Notes under the pieces: model-generated | What the model was told of the DNA's origin: nothing | The model's input: the letters and a program-made list of their open reading frames with translations, nothing else | Databases searched by the model: none | Translations under genes and position numbers: made by a program | Part shown: one piece after another, positions 1-8,808 of the stretch | How positions within the stretch are numbered: position 1 is the first letter of the stretch | Layout of the letters: every line of letters begins with the position of its first letter | Assembly: GCA_052244495.1 (NCBI GenBank) | Contig: JBQPXH010000007.1 | Direction: 5' to 3' (one strand) | From: Cereibacter_A sp052244495 | GTDB taxonomy: Bacteria > Pseudomonadota > Alphaproteobacteria > Rhodobacterales > Rhodobacteraceae | DNA: 64,000 bases

Positions 1-1
1 C

Positions 2-220
2 GCCCGCTACCTGCACCGGATCTACAAATGGGTCGCGAAGGTCGGCCTCGACTGGTGCCGCGAGCAGATCGCCGACCCGCAGACGCGCGCCGCGCTCTGC
101 GAGCGGTTCGCGATCAGCCAGTCGGTCTACCAGAAGGACCCCTGGGCCGAACACGCCGCCCCCGATGAGCGCGGGAAGTGGCACCCCCTCGCCGATCTGA
201 CGCTGGAGGCCGCGGAATGA
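2..220 (+). CDS. nirB: Assimilatory nitrite reductase large subunit NirB, C-terminal end (partial)
   Basis: The reading frame is open from the left edge to a TGA at 218-220 and gives the last 72 residues (frame ARYLHRIYKW... to LTLEAAE). The Trp/Arg-rich tail with WVAKVGLDWCREQI resembles the C-terminus of NirB, the FAD/siroheme/4Fe-4S subunit that reduces nitrite to ammonium with NAD(P)H. The assignment rests partly on context: a Rieske-type NirD follows with a 4-bp ATGA overlap, and nasA follows that. The start and the cofactor-binding domains lie outside the window. Confidence 0.85.
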   Translation, partial: ARYLHRIYKWVAKVGLDWCREQIADPQTRAALCERFAISQSVYQKDPWAEHAAPDERGKWHPLADLTLEAAE

Positions 221-549
221 GCATGATCGACATCGGCGCGCTGGACGAGATCCCGGCGCAGGGCGCCCGCGTGGTGAAGACGGCGCATGGCTGCCTCGCA
301 GTCTTCCGCACCGCCGACGACCGCGTCTTCGCTCTGGACGACCGCTGCCCGCACAAAGGCGGCCCGCTCTCGGAGGGGATCGTGCACGGCACCTCCGTCA
401 CCTGCCCGCTGCACGGCTGGGTCTTCTCGCTGGAAACCGGCCTCGCACAGGGCGCGGACGAGGGCCATGTGCGCACCTTCGCCACCACCGTCGAGGGCGG
501 ACGCATCCTGATCGACGCGGGCCTGCTGGCGCGGAGGTCGGCGGCATGA
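217..549 (+). CDS. nirD: Nitrite reductase small subunit NirD (Rieske-type)
   Basis: The product is a 110-residue cytoplasmic protein with one Rieske-like [2Fe-2S] fold. CPHKGG around residue 45 and CPLHGW around residue 65 form the Cys-x-His...Cys-x2-His ligand set. It is the small partner of NirB. The ATG at 217 overlaps the nirB stop as ATGA and starts MSMIDIGALDE; an upstream in-frame ATG at 178 lies inside nirB and is less likely. The gene overlaps nasA by another ATGA, so nirB-nirD-nasA are translationally coupled. Confidence 0.93.
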   Translation: MSMIDIGALDEIPAQGARVVKTAHGCLAVFRTADDRVFALDDRCPHKGGPLSEGIVHGTSVTCPLHGWVFSLETGLAQGADEGHVRTFATTVEGGRILIDAGLLARRSAA

Positions 550-3167
550 CCGGCCCCGTCCGCACCACCTGCCCCTATTGCGGGGTCGGCTGCGGCGTGA
601 TCGCCACGCCGGACGGCGCGGGCGGGATCGCCATCTCGGGCGACCCGGATCATCCGGCCAACCGGGGGCGGCTCTGCTCCAAGGGCTCGGCGCTGGCCGA
701 GACCCTGGTGCCCGACGGGCGGCTTCTCGCTCCCCGCATCGCCGGGCGCGAAGTGGGCTGGGACGAGGCGCTGGACCTCGTCGCAGCCCGCTTCGGCGCA
801 GCCATCGCCGAGCACGGGCCGGACTCGGTCGCCTTCTACGTCTCGGGCCAACTCCTGACCGAGGACTACTATGTCGCCAACAAGCTGATGAAGGGCTTCA
901 TCGGCTCGGCCAATATCGACACCAACTCGCGGCTCTGCATGGCCTCCTCGGTGGCGGGCCATCGCCGCGCCTTCGGGTCGGACACGGTGCCCGGACAGTA
1001 CGAGGATCTGGAACTGGCCGACGTGGTGGTGCTGGTCGGCTCGAACCTCGCCTGGTGCCATCCGGTGCTCTACCAGCGGCTCGCCGCGGCCCGAGCATCG
1101 CGCCCCGCCATGCGCGTGGTCGTGGTCGACCCGCGCCGCACCGCGACCTGCGATCTGGCGGACCTGCATCTTCCCATCGCCTCCGGCGGCGACGGCGCGC
1201 TCTTCAATCTTCTGCTGGCGGCGCTCGCGGATCGCGGCGCGCTGGACCAAGGGTTCATAGCCCATGTCGCGGGCCTCGATGCGGCACTGGCCGCCGCCCG
1301 GGCCACCGATCCCGCCGCGACCGGGCTTTCCCCGGACGAGATCGCGCGCTTCCTCGACCTCTGGATCGGCGCCGAGCGGGTCGTCACCGTCTACAGCCAG
1401 GGGATCAACCAGTCTTCCTCAGGCACCGACAAGGTGAACGCGATCCTGAACTGCCATCTCGCCACCGGGCGGATCGGGCGGCCGGGGATGGGACCGTTCT
1501 CGGTGACCGGCCAGCCGAACGCCATGGGAGGGCGCGAGGTCGGCGGTCTCGCCAACATGCTCGCCTGCCATCTGGATCTGGAGAACCCCGCCCACCGCGA
1601 GGCCGTGCAGGGCTTCTGGCGAAGCCCCGCCCTGCCAGAGCGCCCCGGCCTGAAGGCCGTGGACATGTTCCGCGCCGTCGAGGAGGGGCGGATCAAGGCA
1701 CTCTGGATCATCTGCACCAATCCGGCCGTCTCGATGCCCGAGGCCGACCGCGTCGCCCGCGCCATCTCCGGCTGCGACTTCGTCGTGGTGTCGGACATCA
1801 TGGCGCAGACCGACACGACGCGCCTCGCACACGTCCTGCTGCCCGCCACCGGCTGGGGCGAGCGGAACGGCACCGTCACCAATTCCGAGCGGATGATTTC
1901 CAGGCAGCGCCCGTTCCTTCCTGCGCCGGGAGAAGCGCGGGACGACTGGCGCATCCTCGCCAGCGTCGCGCGCCGCATGGGCTGGGACGAGGCCTTCGAC
2001 TGGCAAAGCGCGGCCGAGGTCTTTGCCGAATACGCCGCCTTGTCGGGGATCGCGGGCAGCCTTGGCAGCGACTTCGACATTTCGGGGCTGAGCGGACCCT
2101 ATGACGCAATGGAGCCCGTCCTCTGGCCGCAGTCCGCAGCCCGGCGCGGAGGACGCTTCTTCGGCGACGGCCGCTTCCACACGCCCGACGGCCGGGCCCG
2201 CATGATCGCCGTGACACCGCGCGCGCCACAGCCGCTGTCAGAAGAGCACCCCCTCCGCCTCAACACCGGCCGCGTGCGCGACCACTGGCACACGATGACG
2301 CGCACCGGCCTCTCGCCGCGGCTGTCGCAGCACCGGGGCGAGCCCTACCTCGAGATCCATCCCGCCGATGCGGCCCGTCTGGGTCTTGCCCCGGCCAGCC
2401 TCGCCGAAATCACGAGCGTCACGGGCCGCGCCGTCCTCCGCGTGCTCGTGAGCGACCGCGTGCTGCCCGGCCATCCCTTCGCGCCGATGCACTGGACGGG
2501 CGAGACGGCGCCGACCGGCCGGATCGACGCGCTCGTGCCTGCCCTTGCCGATCCCGTGTCGGGCCAGCCCGAAAGCAAGGCGGCGGCCATTGCCGTGGCC
2601 CCCTTCCCGGCGGTCTGGCATGGGTTCGCCGCCTCGGCCGATGCCCTCGATCCCTCCGCCTGCGCCTACAGCGCCCTGTCGCGCAGCGCTACCGGCTGGC
2701 GAGCAGAGCTGGCGGGTGTCCATCTGCCATCCGACTGGGAAAGCTTCGCCCGCAGGCTCTTCGGCCTGCCAAGGGCCGCGCTGAGCCAGGTTGTGGATCC
2801 TGCTCGCGGCATTGCGCGGCTCGCCTTCTCGGAGAACGGCCGCCTGCGCGGCGCGCTCTTCGTCTCGCGCGAGCCGGTGGCGCTGTCGCGCGGGCATGTC
2901 GCCGCGGCGGTGGGTGCCGAGGCTGGCGGCGACCTGCTCGCCGGACGTCCCGGCGCGGGACGTCCGGATCCGGGTCCGATCCTCTGCGCCTGCTTCGACG
3001 TGGGCGCGAACCAGATCCTCGCGGCCGTCGCGGGTGGTGTGCCGATGACCGTCGAGGCCGTGGGCAAGGCTCTCCGCGCCGGCACCAATTGCGGCTCCTG
3101 CCGCCCCGAAATCCGCAGCCTGCTGGCGCGAACGGCCCGCACCCTCCAGCCCATCGCCGCCGAATAG
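546..3167 (+). CDS. nasA: Assimilatory nitrate reductase catalytic subunit (molybdopterin, 4Fe-4S, C-terminal BFD domain)
   Basis: An 873-residue molybdenum enzyme that reduces nitrate to nitrite in the cytoplasm. The N-terminus has the CPYCGVGCG 4Fe-4S motif with a fourth Cys in GRLCSKG near residue 43, as in NasA/NapA-type proteins, and there is no Tat signal. A bis-MGD oxidoreductase body follows, with a molydopterin-binding domain from about residue 560. The last ~60 residues form a BFD-like [2Fe-2S] domain (CACFD ... NCGSC), typical of NasA-type enzymes that take electrons from a reductase or ferredoxin partner. The start overlaps nirD (ATGA). Length is normal for the family. Confidence 0.94.
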   Translation: MTGPVRTTCPYCGVGCGVIATPDGAGGIAISGDPDHPANRGRLCSKGSALAETLVPDGRLLAPRIAGREVGWDEALDLVAARFGAAIAEHGPDSVAFYVSGQLLTEDYYVANKLMKGFIGSANIDTNSRLCMASSVAGHRRAFGSDTVPGQYEDLELADVVVLVGSNLAWCHPVLYQRLAAARASRPAMRVVVVDPRRTATCDLADLHLPIASGGDGALFNLLLAALADRGALDQGFIAHVAGLDAALAAARATDPAATGLSPDEIARFLDLWIGAERVVTVYSQGINQSSSGTDKVNAILNCHLATGRIGRPGMGPFSVTGQPNAMGGREVGGLANMLACHLDLENPAHREAVQGFWRSPALPERPGLKAVDMFRAVEEGRIKALWIICTNPAVSMPEADRVARAISGCDFVVVSDIMAQTDTTRLAHVLLPATGWGERNGTVTNSERMISRQRPFLPAPGEARDDWRILASVARRMGWDEAFDWQSAAEVFAEYAALSGIAGSLGSDFDISGLSGPYDAMEPVLWPQSAARRGGRFFGDGRFHTPDGRARMIAVTPRAPQPLSEEHPLRLNTGRVRDHWHTMTRTGLSPRLSQHRGEPYLEIHPADAARLGLAPASLAEITSVTGRAVLRVLVSDRVLPGHPFAPMHWTGETAPTGRIDALVPALADPVSGQPESKAAAIAVAPFPAVWHGFAASADALDPSACAYSALSRSATGWRAELAGVHLPSDWESFARRLFGLPRAALSQVVDPARGIARLAFSENGRLRGALFVSREPVALSRGHVAAAVGAEAGGDLLAGRPGAGRPDPGPILCACFDVGANQILAAVAGGVPMTVEAVGKALRAGTNCGSCRPEIRSLLARTARTLQPIAAE

Positions 3168-3176
3168 GAGAGACCG

Positions 3177-4043
3177 ATGTCCCAAGCCCTCGCCGCCCGC
3201 TGGCCGATCCTCGCGGCTTTCCTCGCCCTCTCGGATCGCCTGCGGCCCGAGACCGTGCTGCCTCGCCGTCGGGCAAGAGGGGCCGCCCGTGCCCGGCACG
3301 GCTCGATCGCCCTCGTCGGAGCCGGTCCGGGGGCCGCCGACCTGCTGACGCTGCGCGCCATAGAGCGCATCCGGGCGGCCGATGCCATTTTCTACGACAG
3401 GCTGATCGACCCCGCCGTGCTGCGCTTCGCGCGGCCGGGTGCCCGCCTCGTCCACGTGGGCAAGGCGGTTGGTGGAAACCTCTGGCCGCAGGAACGCATC
3501 AACGCCGAGATCGTGGCCTCGGCGCTCGCGGGCGAGCGCGTGGTTCGCCTGAAATCCGGTGATCCGGGCATCTTCGGGCGCGCGGGCGAGGAGATCGCCG
3601 CGGCCGATGCCCATGGCATCCCGGTCGAGATCGTCCCCGGCCTAACCGCAGCCTCGGCCGCCTGCGCCAGCCTCGGCCGCTCGCTGACCGAACGCGGCGC
3701 GATCGACCGGCTCACGCTCGCCACCGCAACCTGCCGACCCGGAGACCCTGCCCCGGATTTCTCGGCCATGCTGGCACCAGGCACCACTCTGGCGCTCTAC
3801 ATGGCAATGCATGTGCTGCCCGAGGTGCAGGCCGGACTGCTGGCGGCCGGCGCCACGCCGGAGACACCTGTGGACATCGTCAGCAACGCCAGCCGCGCGG
3901 ATGAACGCCGCCTCTCGACCACTGTGGGAGGACTCGCAAGGGATGCGCGTGCCGCCGGCATCGGCAACCCCGCCATCCTCCTCGTGCGGCGCGCCAAGCC
4001 GGCCGAGACCGTATCGGTTTCCGCCGACTGCATGACTGCCTGA
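3177..4043 (+). CDS. cobA: Uroporphyrinogen-III C-methyltransferase (SUMT), siroheme branch
   Basis: A 288-residue SAM-dependent methyltransferase that makes precorrin-2 from uroporphyrinogen III. Family motifs are visible: VGAGPGAADLLTLRA near residue 44, YDRLIDP, RLKSGDPGIFGR near residue 122 and PGLTAASAAC. About 40 N-terminal residues (Arg-rich, partly hydrophobic) precede the catalytic core and are not a CysG dehydrogenase domain, so the later siroheme steps must be encoded elsewhere. It starts 9 bp after nasA, which suggests it supplies siroheme for NirB in the same transcript. Similar stand-alone enzymes also serve cobalamin synthesis. Confidence 0.88.
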   Translation: MSQALAARWPILAAFLALSDRLRPETVLPRRRARGAARARHGSIALVGAGPGAADLLTLRAIERIRAADAIFYDRLIDPAVLRFARPGARLVHVGKAVGGNLWPQERINAEIVASALAGERVVRLKSGDPGIFGRAGEEIAAADAHGIPVEIVPGLTAASAACASLGRSLTERGAIDRLTLATATCRPGDPAPDFSAMLAPGTTLALYMAMHVLPEVQAGLLAAGATPETPVDIVSNASRADERRLSTTVGGLARDARAAGIGNPAILLVRRAKPAETVSVSADCMTA

Positions 4044-4073
4044 TTGCACCGCCGTACCGGCCGCAATCTCCCC

Positions 4074-4226
4074 TTACGGGCTGCCCGCCGCGGTGCGGCC
4101 GGCGCACCATTCCTTCAGATGCGCGCGGCCTTGTCCCGGAGCCGCGAGGAACAGGGCCTGGAAGAAGGCGCCGAACCGGCGGAAAGAGGGTGACAGGGAA
4201 TGCGCTCTGGACAGCGCATGATTCAT
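4074..4226 (-). CDS. Possible small protein (50 aa), antisense to the ccdA upstream region
   Basis: A minus-strand ORF starting with MNHALSRAHSLSPSFRRF, with a hydrophobic patch FFQALFLAAP and the end CAGRTAAGSP. Its composition looks more protein-like than most small shadow ORFs here, but I do not recognise it and there is no convincing ribosome-binding site. Its ATG lies inside an inverted repeat (4214-4230) that could be the ccdAB operator, which argues against translation from this codon. Confidence 0.25.
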   Translation of the reverse strand: MNHALSRAHSLSPSFRRFGAFFQALFLAAPGQGRAHLKEWCAGRTAAGSP

Positions 4227-4230
4227 GCGC
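4214..4230. promoter_or_regulatory. Inverted repeat upstream of ccdAB, candidate autoregulatory operator
   Basis: GCGCATGA and TCATGCGC flank a single T, giving an 8-bp-arm inverted repeat. It ends 34 bp before the ccdA ATG and precedes a -10-like CATACT. CcdA antitoxins usually repress their own operon by binding palindromic sites near the promoter, so this is the natural candidate. Confidence 0.45.
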
Positions 4231-4264
4231 ATACTGGATACACCCGTTCTTGGAGGTTCCGCAC

Positions 4265-4501
4265 ATGAATGCTCGTCCGGCAGCCCGCAAGCCGACCAAT
4301 GTCTCCCTCAGCTCCAGCCTGATCGAGGAGGCCAAGGCCTATGACGTGAACCTGAGCCGGGCCGCGGAAGAGGGGGTGCGCGCCGCTGTCCGCACTGCCA
4401 AGGCGGACGCATGGAGGCGCGAGAATGCCGAGGCGCTGAAAAGCTCGAACTCCTGGGTCGAGCAGAACGGCCTGCCGCTCGAGGCCTTCCGGACCTTCTG
4501 A
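4265..4501 (+). CDS. ccdA: CcdA-type antitoxin
   Basis: A 78-residue antitoxin. The N-terminal part (KPTNVSLSSSLIEEAKAYDVNLS) is the ribbon-helix-helix DNA-binding segment. The C-terminal half, ending RRENAEALKSSNSWVEQNGLPLEAFRTF with its WVEQNGLPL stretch, is the flexible CcdB-wrapping tail typical of CcdA. The chosen ATG has GGAGG 8 bp upstream; an in-frame ATG at 4190 would add 25 residues unlike CcdA. It overlaps ccdB as TGATG, so translation is coupled. The pair is chromosomal and far from plasmid maintenance genes, so its role is uncertain. Confidence 0.92.
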   Translation: MNARPAARKPTNVSLSSSLIEEAKAYDVNLSRAAEEGVRAAVRTAKADAWRRENAEALKSSNSWVEQNGLPLEAFRTF

Positions 4502-4800
4502 TGGCCCAGCACGATCTTTACCCGGCTCCCTCAGGTTCGGGATACCTGCTCGACGTGCAGTCGGACCTTCTGGACGGGCTGAACACGCGCATTGCCGTGC
4601 CCCTGCTGCCGGAGGCTGCCGCGCCGCGCCCGGCGCGCATCCTCAACCCGGTCTTCGAGATCGCGGGCGAACGCCACGTGTTGGCGACGCAATACCTGGC
4701 CGCGGTCCCGGCAGGGCTGTTGCGCCAGCCGGTCGGCAGCCTCGCGCCACACGGGCACGAGGTGACACGGGCGCTCGACATGCTTTTTCAGGGGTTCTGA
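4501..4800 (+). CDS. ccdB: CcdB-type gyrase-poison toxin
   Basis: A 99-residue toxin, the usual CcdB length. Recognisable parts are the start MAQHDLYP, GYLLDVQSDLLDGLNTRIAVPL, then LNPVFEIAGERHVLATQYLAAVP and a C-terminal helix. Family members trap DNA gyrase (GyrA) on DNA, and the last residues are important for that; here the end is RALDMLFQGF, so the terminal residues differ from the Trp-Gly-Ile of F-plasmid CcdB. It is co-expressed with ccdA through the overlapping stop/start. Confidence 0.9.
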   Translation: MAQHDLYPAPSGSGYLLDVQSDLLDGLNTRIAVPLLPEAAAPRPARILNPVFEIAGERHVLATQYLAAVPAGLLRQPVGSLAPHGHEVTRALDMLFQGF

Positions 4801-4929
4801 AGAAGAGGAGGGGAAGAGGGCGAGAGGGCCCCTCAAGCGGACCTCGGCCTTGCAGGCGGGAAGCGATCCACGTCCCGAAAGGCGAAACACCGAGAGGTTA
4901 AGATTGCGCAACCGTATCGGTGCAATAGG

Positions 4930-7323
4930 ATGGGCACTCAACCCAAAGTCGTCGCCACCCGCCCTCCGGTAGCCCTGATGAAGCTGATGCCAACCCTCTC
5001 GCGGAGAGCGCCCGAAGTGGTCGCGCTGTCATACGCGGTGGTCAGCGCCCTCTGGATCCTGTTCAGCGACCGGGCGGTATCGCTTCTCGCCGAGAACTCG
5101 GCGGTCTACCACTCAGTTCAGACTTACAAGGGCCTGGGCTTCATCACGGCATCGTCGCTCGTGCTCTATGTCTCGCTCCGCGGGGCATGGACGCAACTGC
5201 AAGCCTCCTATGCGCGCACCGCCGAGACCGAGCGCCGCCTTGCCGACGTGATCCGGGGAGGCGAAGTGGGCACCTGGCAGCTGGACCTCGACCGCGAGAT
5301 CATCCTGATCAACGACCGTTGGGCCGAAATCCTCGGCTACCCCAGGTTCGAGATCGAGCCCGTGACCGTCGCCTTCTGGAACAGGATCGTCCACCCTGAC
5401 GACCTGGCGATGATGCAGGCCAAGCACGCCGAGCATTTTGCTGCGGGCAACTACCAGTTCGCAAACGAGATCCGGCTGCGGCACAAGCAGGGACACTGGG
5501 TCTGGATCATGTCCCGCGGACGCGTCACCGGCTTCTCGGCAAGCGGCGAGCCGGTCCTGATGTCGGGCGTGCATCTCGACATCTCGCGCCGGAAGCAGCT
5601 GGAGAGCGAGTTGCAGGTCGAGCGGAACCTGCTGCGTCAGGTGATGGAGACGAGCGTTTCAGCCGTCACGGCCTTCGACGCGAAGGGCCGCATCATCTTC
5701 GCCAACCGCGAGGCCGAGGCGGTCCTCGGCGTGCCGGCCGACCAGCTCGTGGGGCGCATCTACAACGAGGCCGCCTGGGGCCTGCGCGGCGAGGATGGTC
5801 GCGAGATGCCGGACAGGGAGACACCGTACCAGCGCGCCATTGCGGCCCGCGAGGTGCTGCGCGACCTGCGCGTGACCTTCCGCCATCCCGAGAAGGGGCT
5901 GCGCGCGCTCTCGGTCAATGTCGCGCCCGTCGAGCGTGCCGACAGCCCGGTGCGGCTGGTCTCGACCTTCACCGACGTGACCGAGCAGATCGAGGCGCAG
6001 CGGGCCCTGGCGACGGTGGCCGAAGAGGCGCAGTACCGCGCGCTGCACGACCCGATGACGGGCCTGCCGAACCGGGTGCTGTTCCACGAGAGCCTGAACG
6101 CCGCCGTTGCAAGGGGCAAGCGGCTGGCGCTCGTGTTCATCGACCTCGACAATTTCAAGCAGATCAACGACCGGTTCGGCCACTTCGTCGGAGACAGCGT
6201 GATCCTCGACGTCGGGCGCAAGCTCGTGGCCGCCGCTCCGGACGACAACACCATCGCGCGGATCGGGGGTGACGAGTTCACCGTGCTGATCCCGCTCGGA
6301 GGGGACGAGCGACTGGGCGAGGTGCTGGACGCGCTCGTGCACGAGATCGAGCGACCGGTGACGGTGGACGGCAACACCTTCTACCTGACCGCCAGCTTTG
6401 GCGTCAGCCTGTTCCCGGACGACGCCCCGGATGCCGACGAGATGGTGCGCAATGCCGATCTCGCCATGTATGCCGCCAAGACCAAGGGGCGGAACCAATG
6501 CGTGCGCTTCGACTCCTCGCTGCGCGAGCAGACCCTGCAGCACGGCATCGTGAGCCAGGGGCTGCAGCATGCGATCCGCGAGGGGCGGATGGAGCTGTTC
6601 CTGCAGCCGAAGGTGACGCTGGAGGGCGGTTGCCGGATCGTCGCGGCCGAGGCGCTGCTCCGCTGGACGGATCCCCAACTCGGCGCCGTGAGCCCTGCGC
6701 GCTTCATCCCCATCGCTGAAAGCTGCGGGCTGATCCGGACGCTCGATCAGCACGTGATCGACCTGCTCTGCGGCGTGCTCGTGCGCTGGCGGACGGGAGG
6801 TCCGACGGTGCCGGTCTTCGTCAACGTCTCGGCCGAAAGCCTCGCGTCCGAGGGCTTCGCCGCGGGCTTCCTCGGCAAGCTCGGCCGATTGCCGGTTCAG
6901 CCCGGGCTCGTGGGCATCGAGATCACCGAGGGTTCGCTGCTCGAGACGAGCCAGGTGACGCGCGCCAATCTCGATGCGCTGGCGCAGGCGGGCGTGACGC
7001 TGTCGGTGGACGACTTCGGCACCGGCTATTCCTCGCTCGGCTACCTCCACGGGCTGCCGCTGAGCGAGCTGAAGATCGACCGCGGCTTCGTGGCCGAGAT
7101 CGGCACCGGGCGCGACGGGTCGGAAGCAATCGTGAAGGCGGTGCTGGCCATGGCCCGCGCACTGGGGCTGAAGACGGTGGCCGAGGGCGTCGAAACCGAA
7201 TTCCAGCGCGACTGGCTGATCCGCGAAGGCTGCAACCAGGCACAGGGCTACCTGTTCGGAAAGCCCGTCCCGGTGCCCGAGTTCGAGCGCATGCTGTCCC
7301 ACGACCGCCGCGCGACCTCGTGA
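4930..7323 (+). CDS. Membrane c-di-GMP protein: two TM segments, two PAS, GGDEF, EAL
   Basis: A 797-residue bifunctional-type c-di-GMP enzyme. Two hydrophobic helices at about 31-48 and 70-88 anchor it. Two PAS domains follow (about 100-215 and 235-355). The diguanylate cyclase domain has an intact GGDEF motif (RIGGDEFTVL) near residue 446. The EAL phosphodiesterase domain has AEALLRW near 574, EITEGSLL, and DDFGTGYSSLGYL with the metal-binding DD. Both catalytic motifs look intact, so net activity cannot be predicted. The Shine-Dalgarno at 4930 is weak and an in-frame ATG at 4978 is possible. Confidence 0.92.
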   Translation: MGTQPKVVATRPPVALMKLMPTLSRRAPEVVALSYAVVSALWILFSDRAVSLLAENSAVYHSVQTYKGLGFITASSLVLYVSLRGAWTQLQASYARTAETERRLADVIRGGEVGTWQLDLDREIILINDRWAEILGYPRFEIEPVTVAFWNRIVHPDDLAMMQAKHAEHFAAGNYQFANEIRLRHKQGHWVWIMSRGRVTGFSASGEPVLMSGVHLDISRRKQLESELQVERNLLRQVMETSVSAVTAFDAKGRIIFANREAEAVLGVPADQLVGRIYNEAAWGLRGEDGREMPDRETPYQRAIAAREVLRDLRVTFRHPEKGLRALSVNVAPVERADSPVRLVSTFTDVTEQIEAQRALATVAEEAQYRALHDPMTGLPNRVLFHESLNAAVARGKRLALVFIDLDNFKQINDRFGHFVGDSVILDVGRKLVAAAPDDNTIARIGGDEFTVLIPLGGDERLGEVLDALVHEIERPVTVDGNTFYLTASFGVSLFPDDAPDADEMVRNADLAMYAAKTKGRNQCVRFDSSLREQTLQHGIVSQGLQHAIREGRMELFLQPKVTLEGGCRIVAAEALLRWTDPQLGAVSPARFIPIAESCGLIRTLDQHVIDLLCGVLVRWRTGGPTVPVFVNVSAESLASEGFAAGFLGKLGRLPVQPGLVGIEITEGSLLETSQVTRANLDALAQAGVTLSVDDFGTGYSSLGYLHGLPLSELKIDRGFVAEIGTGRDGSEAIVKAVLAMARALGLKTVAEGVETEFQRDWLIREGCNQAQGYLFGKPVPVPEFERMLSHDRRATS

Positions 7324-7429
7324 AGGTCCGCGCAGGCTGCCACCCGTCCTCCCACGGGGGCTCCGGATCTGAGGCCCACACGACGAGCCGGCCCTTCGCC
7401 TCGTTTCGAAGCACCGGGAAGTGCGCTTG

Positions 7430-8371
7430 TCAGCGGGATGACGCGTCTGCGTCGGTCGGCTGGTGGCCGTAGAGCGTGCCGGCGCAGCCGCTCTGGCCCG
7501 GATGCTCGAACTCCAGTGTCGAATGCGAGATGCCGAAGCCCTGCTCGAGGCGCTCCTTGATGGCAGCCTTGATCTCCTCCAGCCGCGACCAGCCCTCGGC
7601 CTCGAGCACGATGTGGCAGTCGAGCGCGGCCTCGTGCTCCTGCATCTGCCACAGATGGACATGATGGAGATCCCTCACGCCCTCGACCTCGCGCACGGCC
7701 TCGAGCACGGCGGCGTGATCCATTTCCGGCGGGCTGCCGAGCATCAGGGCTCGGATCGGTCCGCCGATCTCGGAAACGGCCAGCCAGAGGATGTATCCGG
7801 CGATGCCGAGAGTGATCGCGGGATCCACCCAGCGGATGTCGAAGAGAATGATGAGCGTGCCGCCGATGATCACCGCAACCGAAGACAGCGCGTCCGAAAG
7901 GTTGTGCAGAAAGAGCGCGCGAATGTTCACGCTGTCCTTCTGCATCGACCAGGTCAGCGCGGCCGTCAACGTGTCGACCGCCAGCGCCACCGCCCCGAGG
8001 ATCACCACCGTCCAGCCCTTCACCTCGGGCGGATCGACGAGACGGAGTGTGCCCTCGTAGATCAGGTAGACCCCCACGAGGATCAGTGTCGTGTAGTTGA
8101 CGAGCGCAGCCACGATCTCGATCCGGCCATAGCCGAAGGTCATGCGGGCGTCCGCCGGCCGGCGGGCGATGCGGCGGGCCGCGAAGGCGATCACCAGCGA
8201 GGCCATGTCCGAGAAGTTGTGCAGGGCGTCGGCGATGAGGGCGAGGCTGCCGGCGAAGATCCCGCCCACGACCTGCGCCACGGTCAGGAGCGCATTGGCG
8301 GCGATGGCGGCAGAAACGCGGCGATCGCCGGATTTCGGATCCATCGCGGCATGGCCGTGATCGTGCGGCAT
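7430..8371 (-). CDS. Cation diffusion facilitator (CDF) family metal exporter
   Basis: A 313-residue inner-membrane protein of the CzcD/ZitB type, exporting Zn2+ or a related divalent metal by proton antiport. A His-rich start (MPDHGH-like, MPHDHGHAAM) is followed by six TM helices. The metal site is seen as SLALIADALHNFSDM (HxxxD) in TM2 and LFLHNLSDALSS in TM5. The C-terminal ~90 residues are the cytoplasmic ferredoxin-like domain with HVHLWQM. The ATG at 8371 follows AAAGGGGG; the frame stays open to 8986 but the upstream part has no homology-like features. It converges with the GGDEF/EAL gene. Confidence 0.93.
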   Translation of the reverse strand: MPHDHGHAAMDPKSGDRRVSAAIAANALLTVAQVVGGIFAGSLALIADALHNFSDMASLVIAFAARRIARRPADARMTFGYGRIEIVAALVNYTTLILVGVYLIYEGTLRLVDPPEVKGWTVVILGAVALAVDTLTAALTWSMQKDSVNIRALFLHNLSDALSSVAVIIGGTLIILFDIRWVDPAITLGIAGYILWLAVSEIGGPIRALMLGSPPEMDHAAVLEAVREVEGVRDLHHVHLWQMQEHEAALDCHIVLEAEGWSRLEEIKAAIKERLEQGFGISHSTLEFEHPGQSGCAGTLYGHQPTDADASSR

Positions 8372-8630
8372 TGGCGGCCCCCTTTCAATCGGTTGCTGTG
8401 ACGAGGCGCAGGGCGGTTCGGGCCGGCTGCGACTACGGGAAGCCACCCGGTCGCCGGAAGTTCCTTGACGCCCGGCATCGCGACGGATCGATGGCGGACA
8501 GGGCGGCCGCTGGATGTCACGCCCCGGGCAACGGAGTGCCGCCGATCGGCAAGACGGTCGGCACGACCCGGTTCTGCCGCCGCCCGATCCGCACCACGCT
8601 TCTGCGGCGATGGAACGTCCAGAGCCCCGG

Positions 8631-8808
8631 CGAGGCGCGGGGGAAACGACCCGCGCAGCCTGCGTCTCGCCGTGGATCCCACGGCCATCCCGGATGGTCG
8701 CAGGTCGCGTGCGGCCGCCAAGTCTCGACGGAATGCCTGCAATGCAGCCGCAGGAGTGTCGGAGCCGCCGATGACGCACGGAGCCCGTGGCGGGCTTTTT
8801 CTTTCTTC
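8631..8808 (+). ncRNA. Candidate structured small RNA upstream of an intrinsic terminator
   Basis: Successive perfect stems occur on the plus strand: GCGCGGG/CCCGCGC (8635-8641 with 8650-8656), CGTGG/CCACG (8671-8675 with 8679-8683), CCATC/GATGG (8685-8689 with 8693-8697) and CCTGC/GCAGG (8736-8740 with 8750-8754). A Rho-independent terminator follows about 27 bp later. No plus-strand protein gene ends here, so the terminator needs another transcript. I do not recognise the family (not evidently RNase P, tmRNA, SRP or 6S). The 5' end is a guess. Confidence 0.35.
8782..8805 (+). terminator. Rho-independent terminator (plus strand)
   Basis: The stem AGCCCG/CGGGCT closes on a TGG loop and is followed directly by TTTTCTTTCTT. 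It ends no recognised gene and so points to a small transcript upstream. Confidence 0.65.

Noticed and set aside
114..1265. A 383-codon minus-strand ORF opposite nirB-nirD-nasA
   Set aside because: Composition and position show it to be antisense to clear nitrate-assimilation genes.
8400..8470. GGGAAGCC-like motif as a cobalamin riboswitch
   Set aside because: The B12-box partners (GCCACTG and GCCAGGAGACC) are missing and the neighbouring genes are not cobalamin-related.
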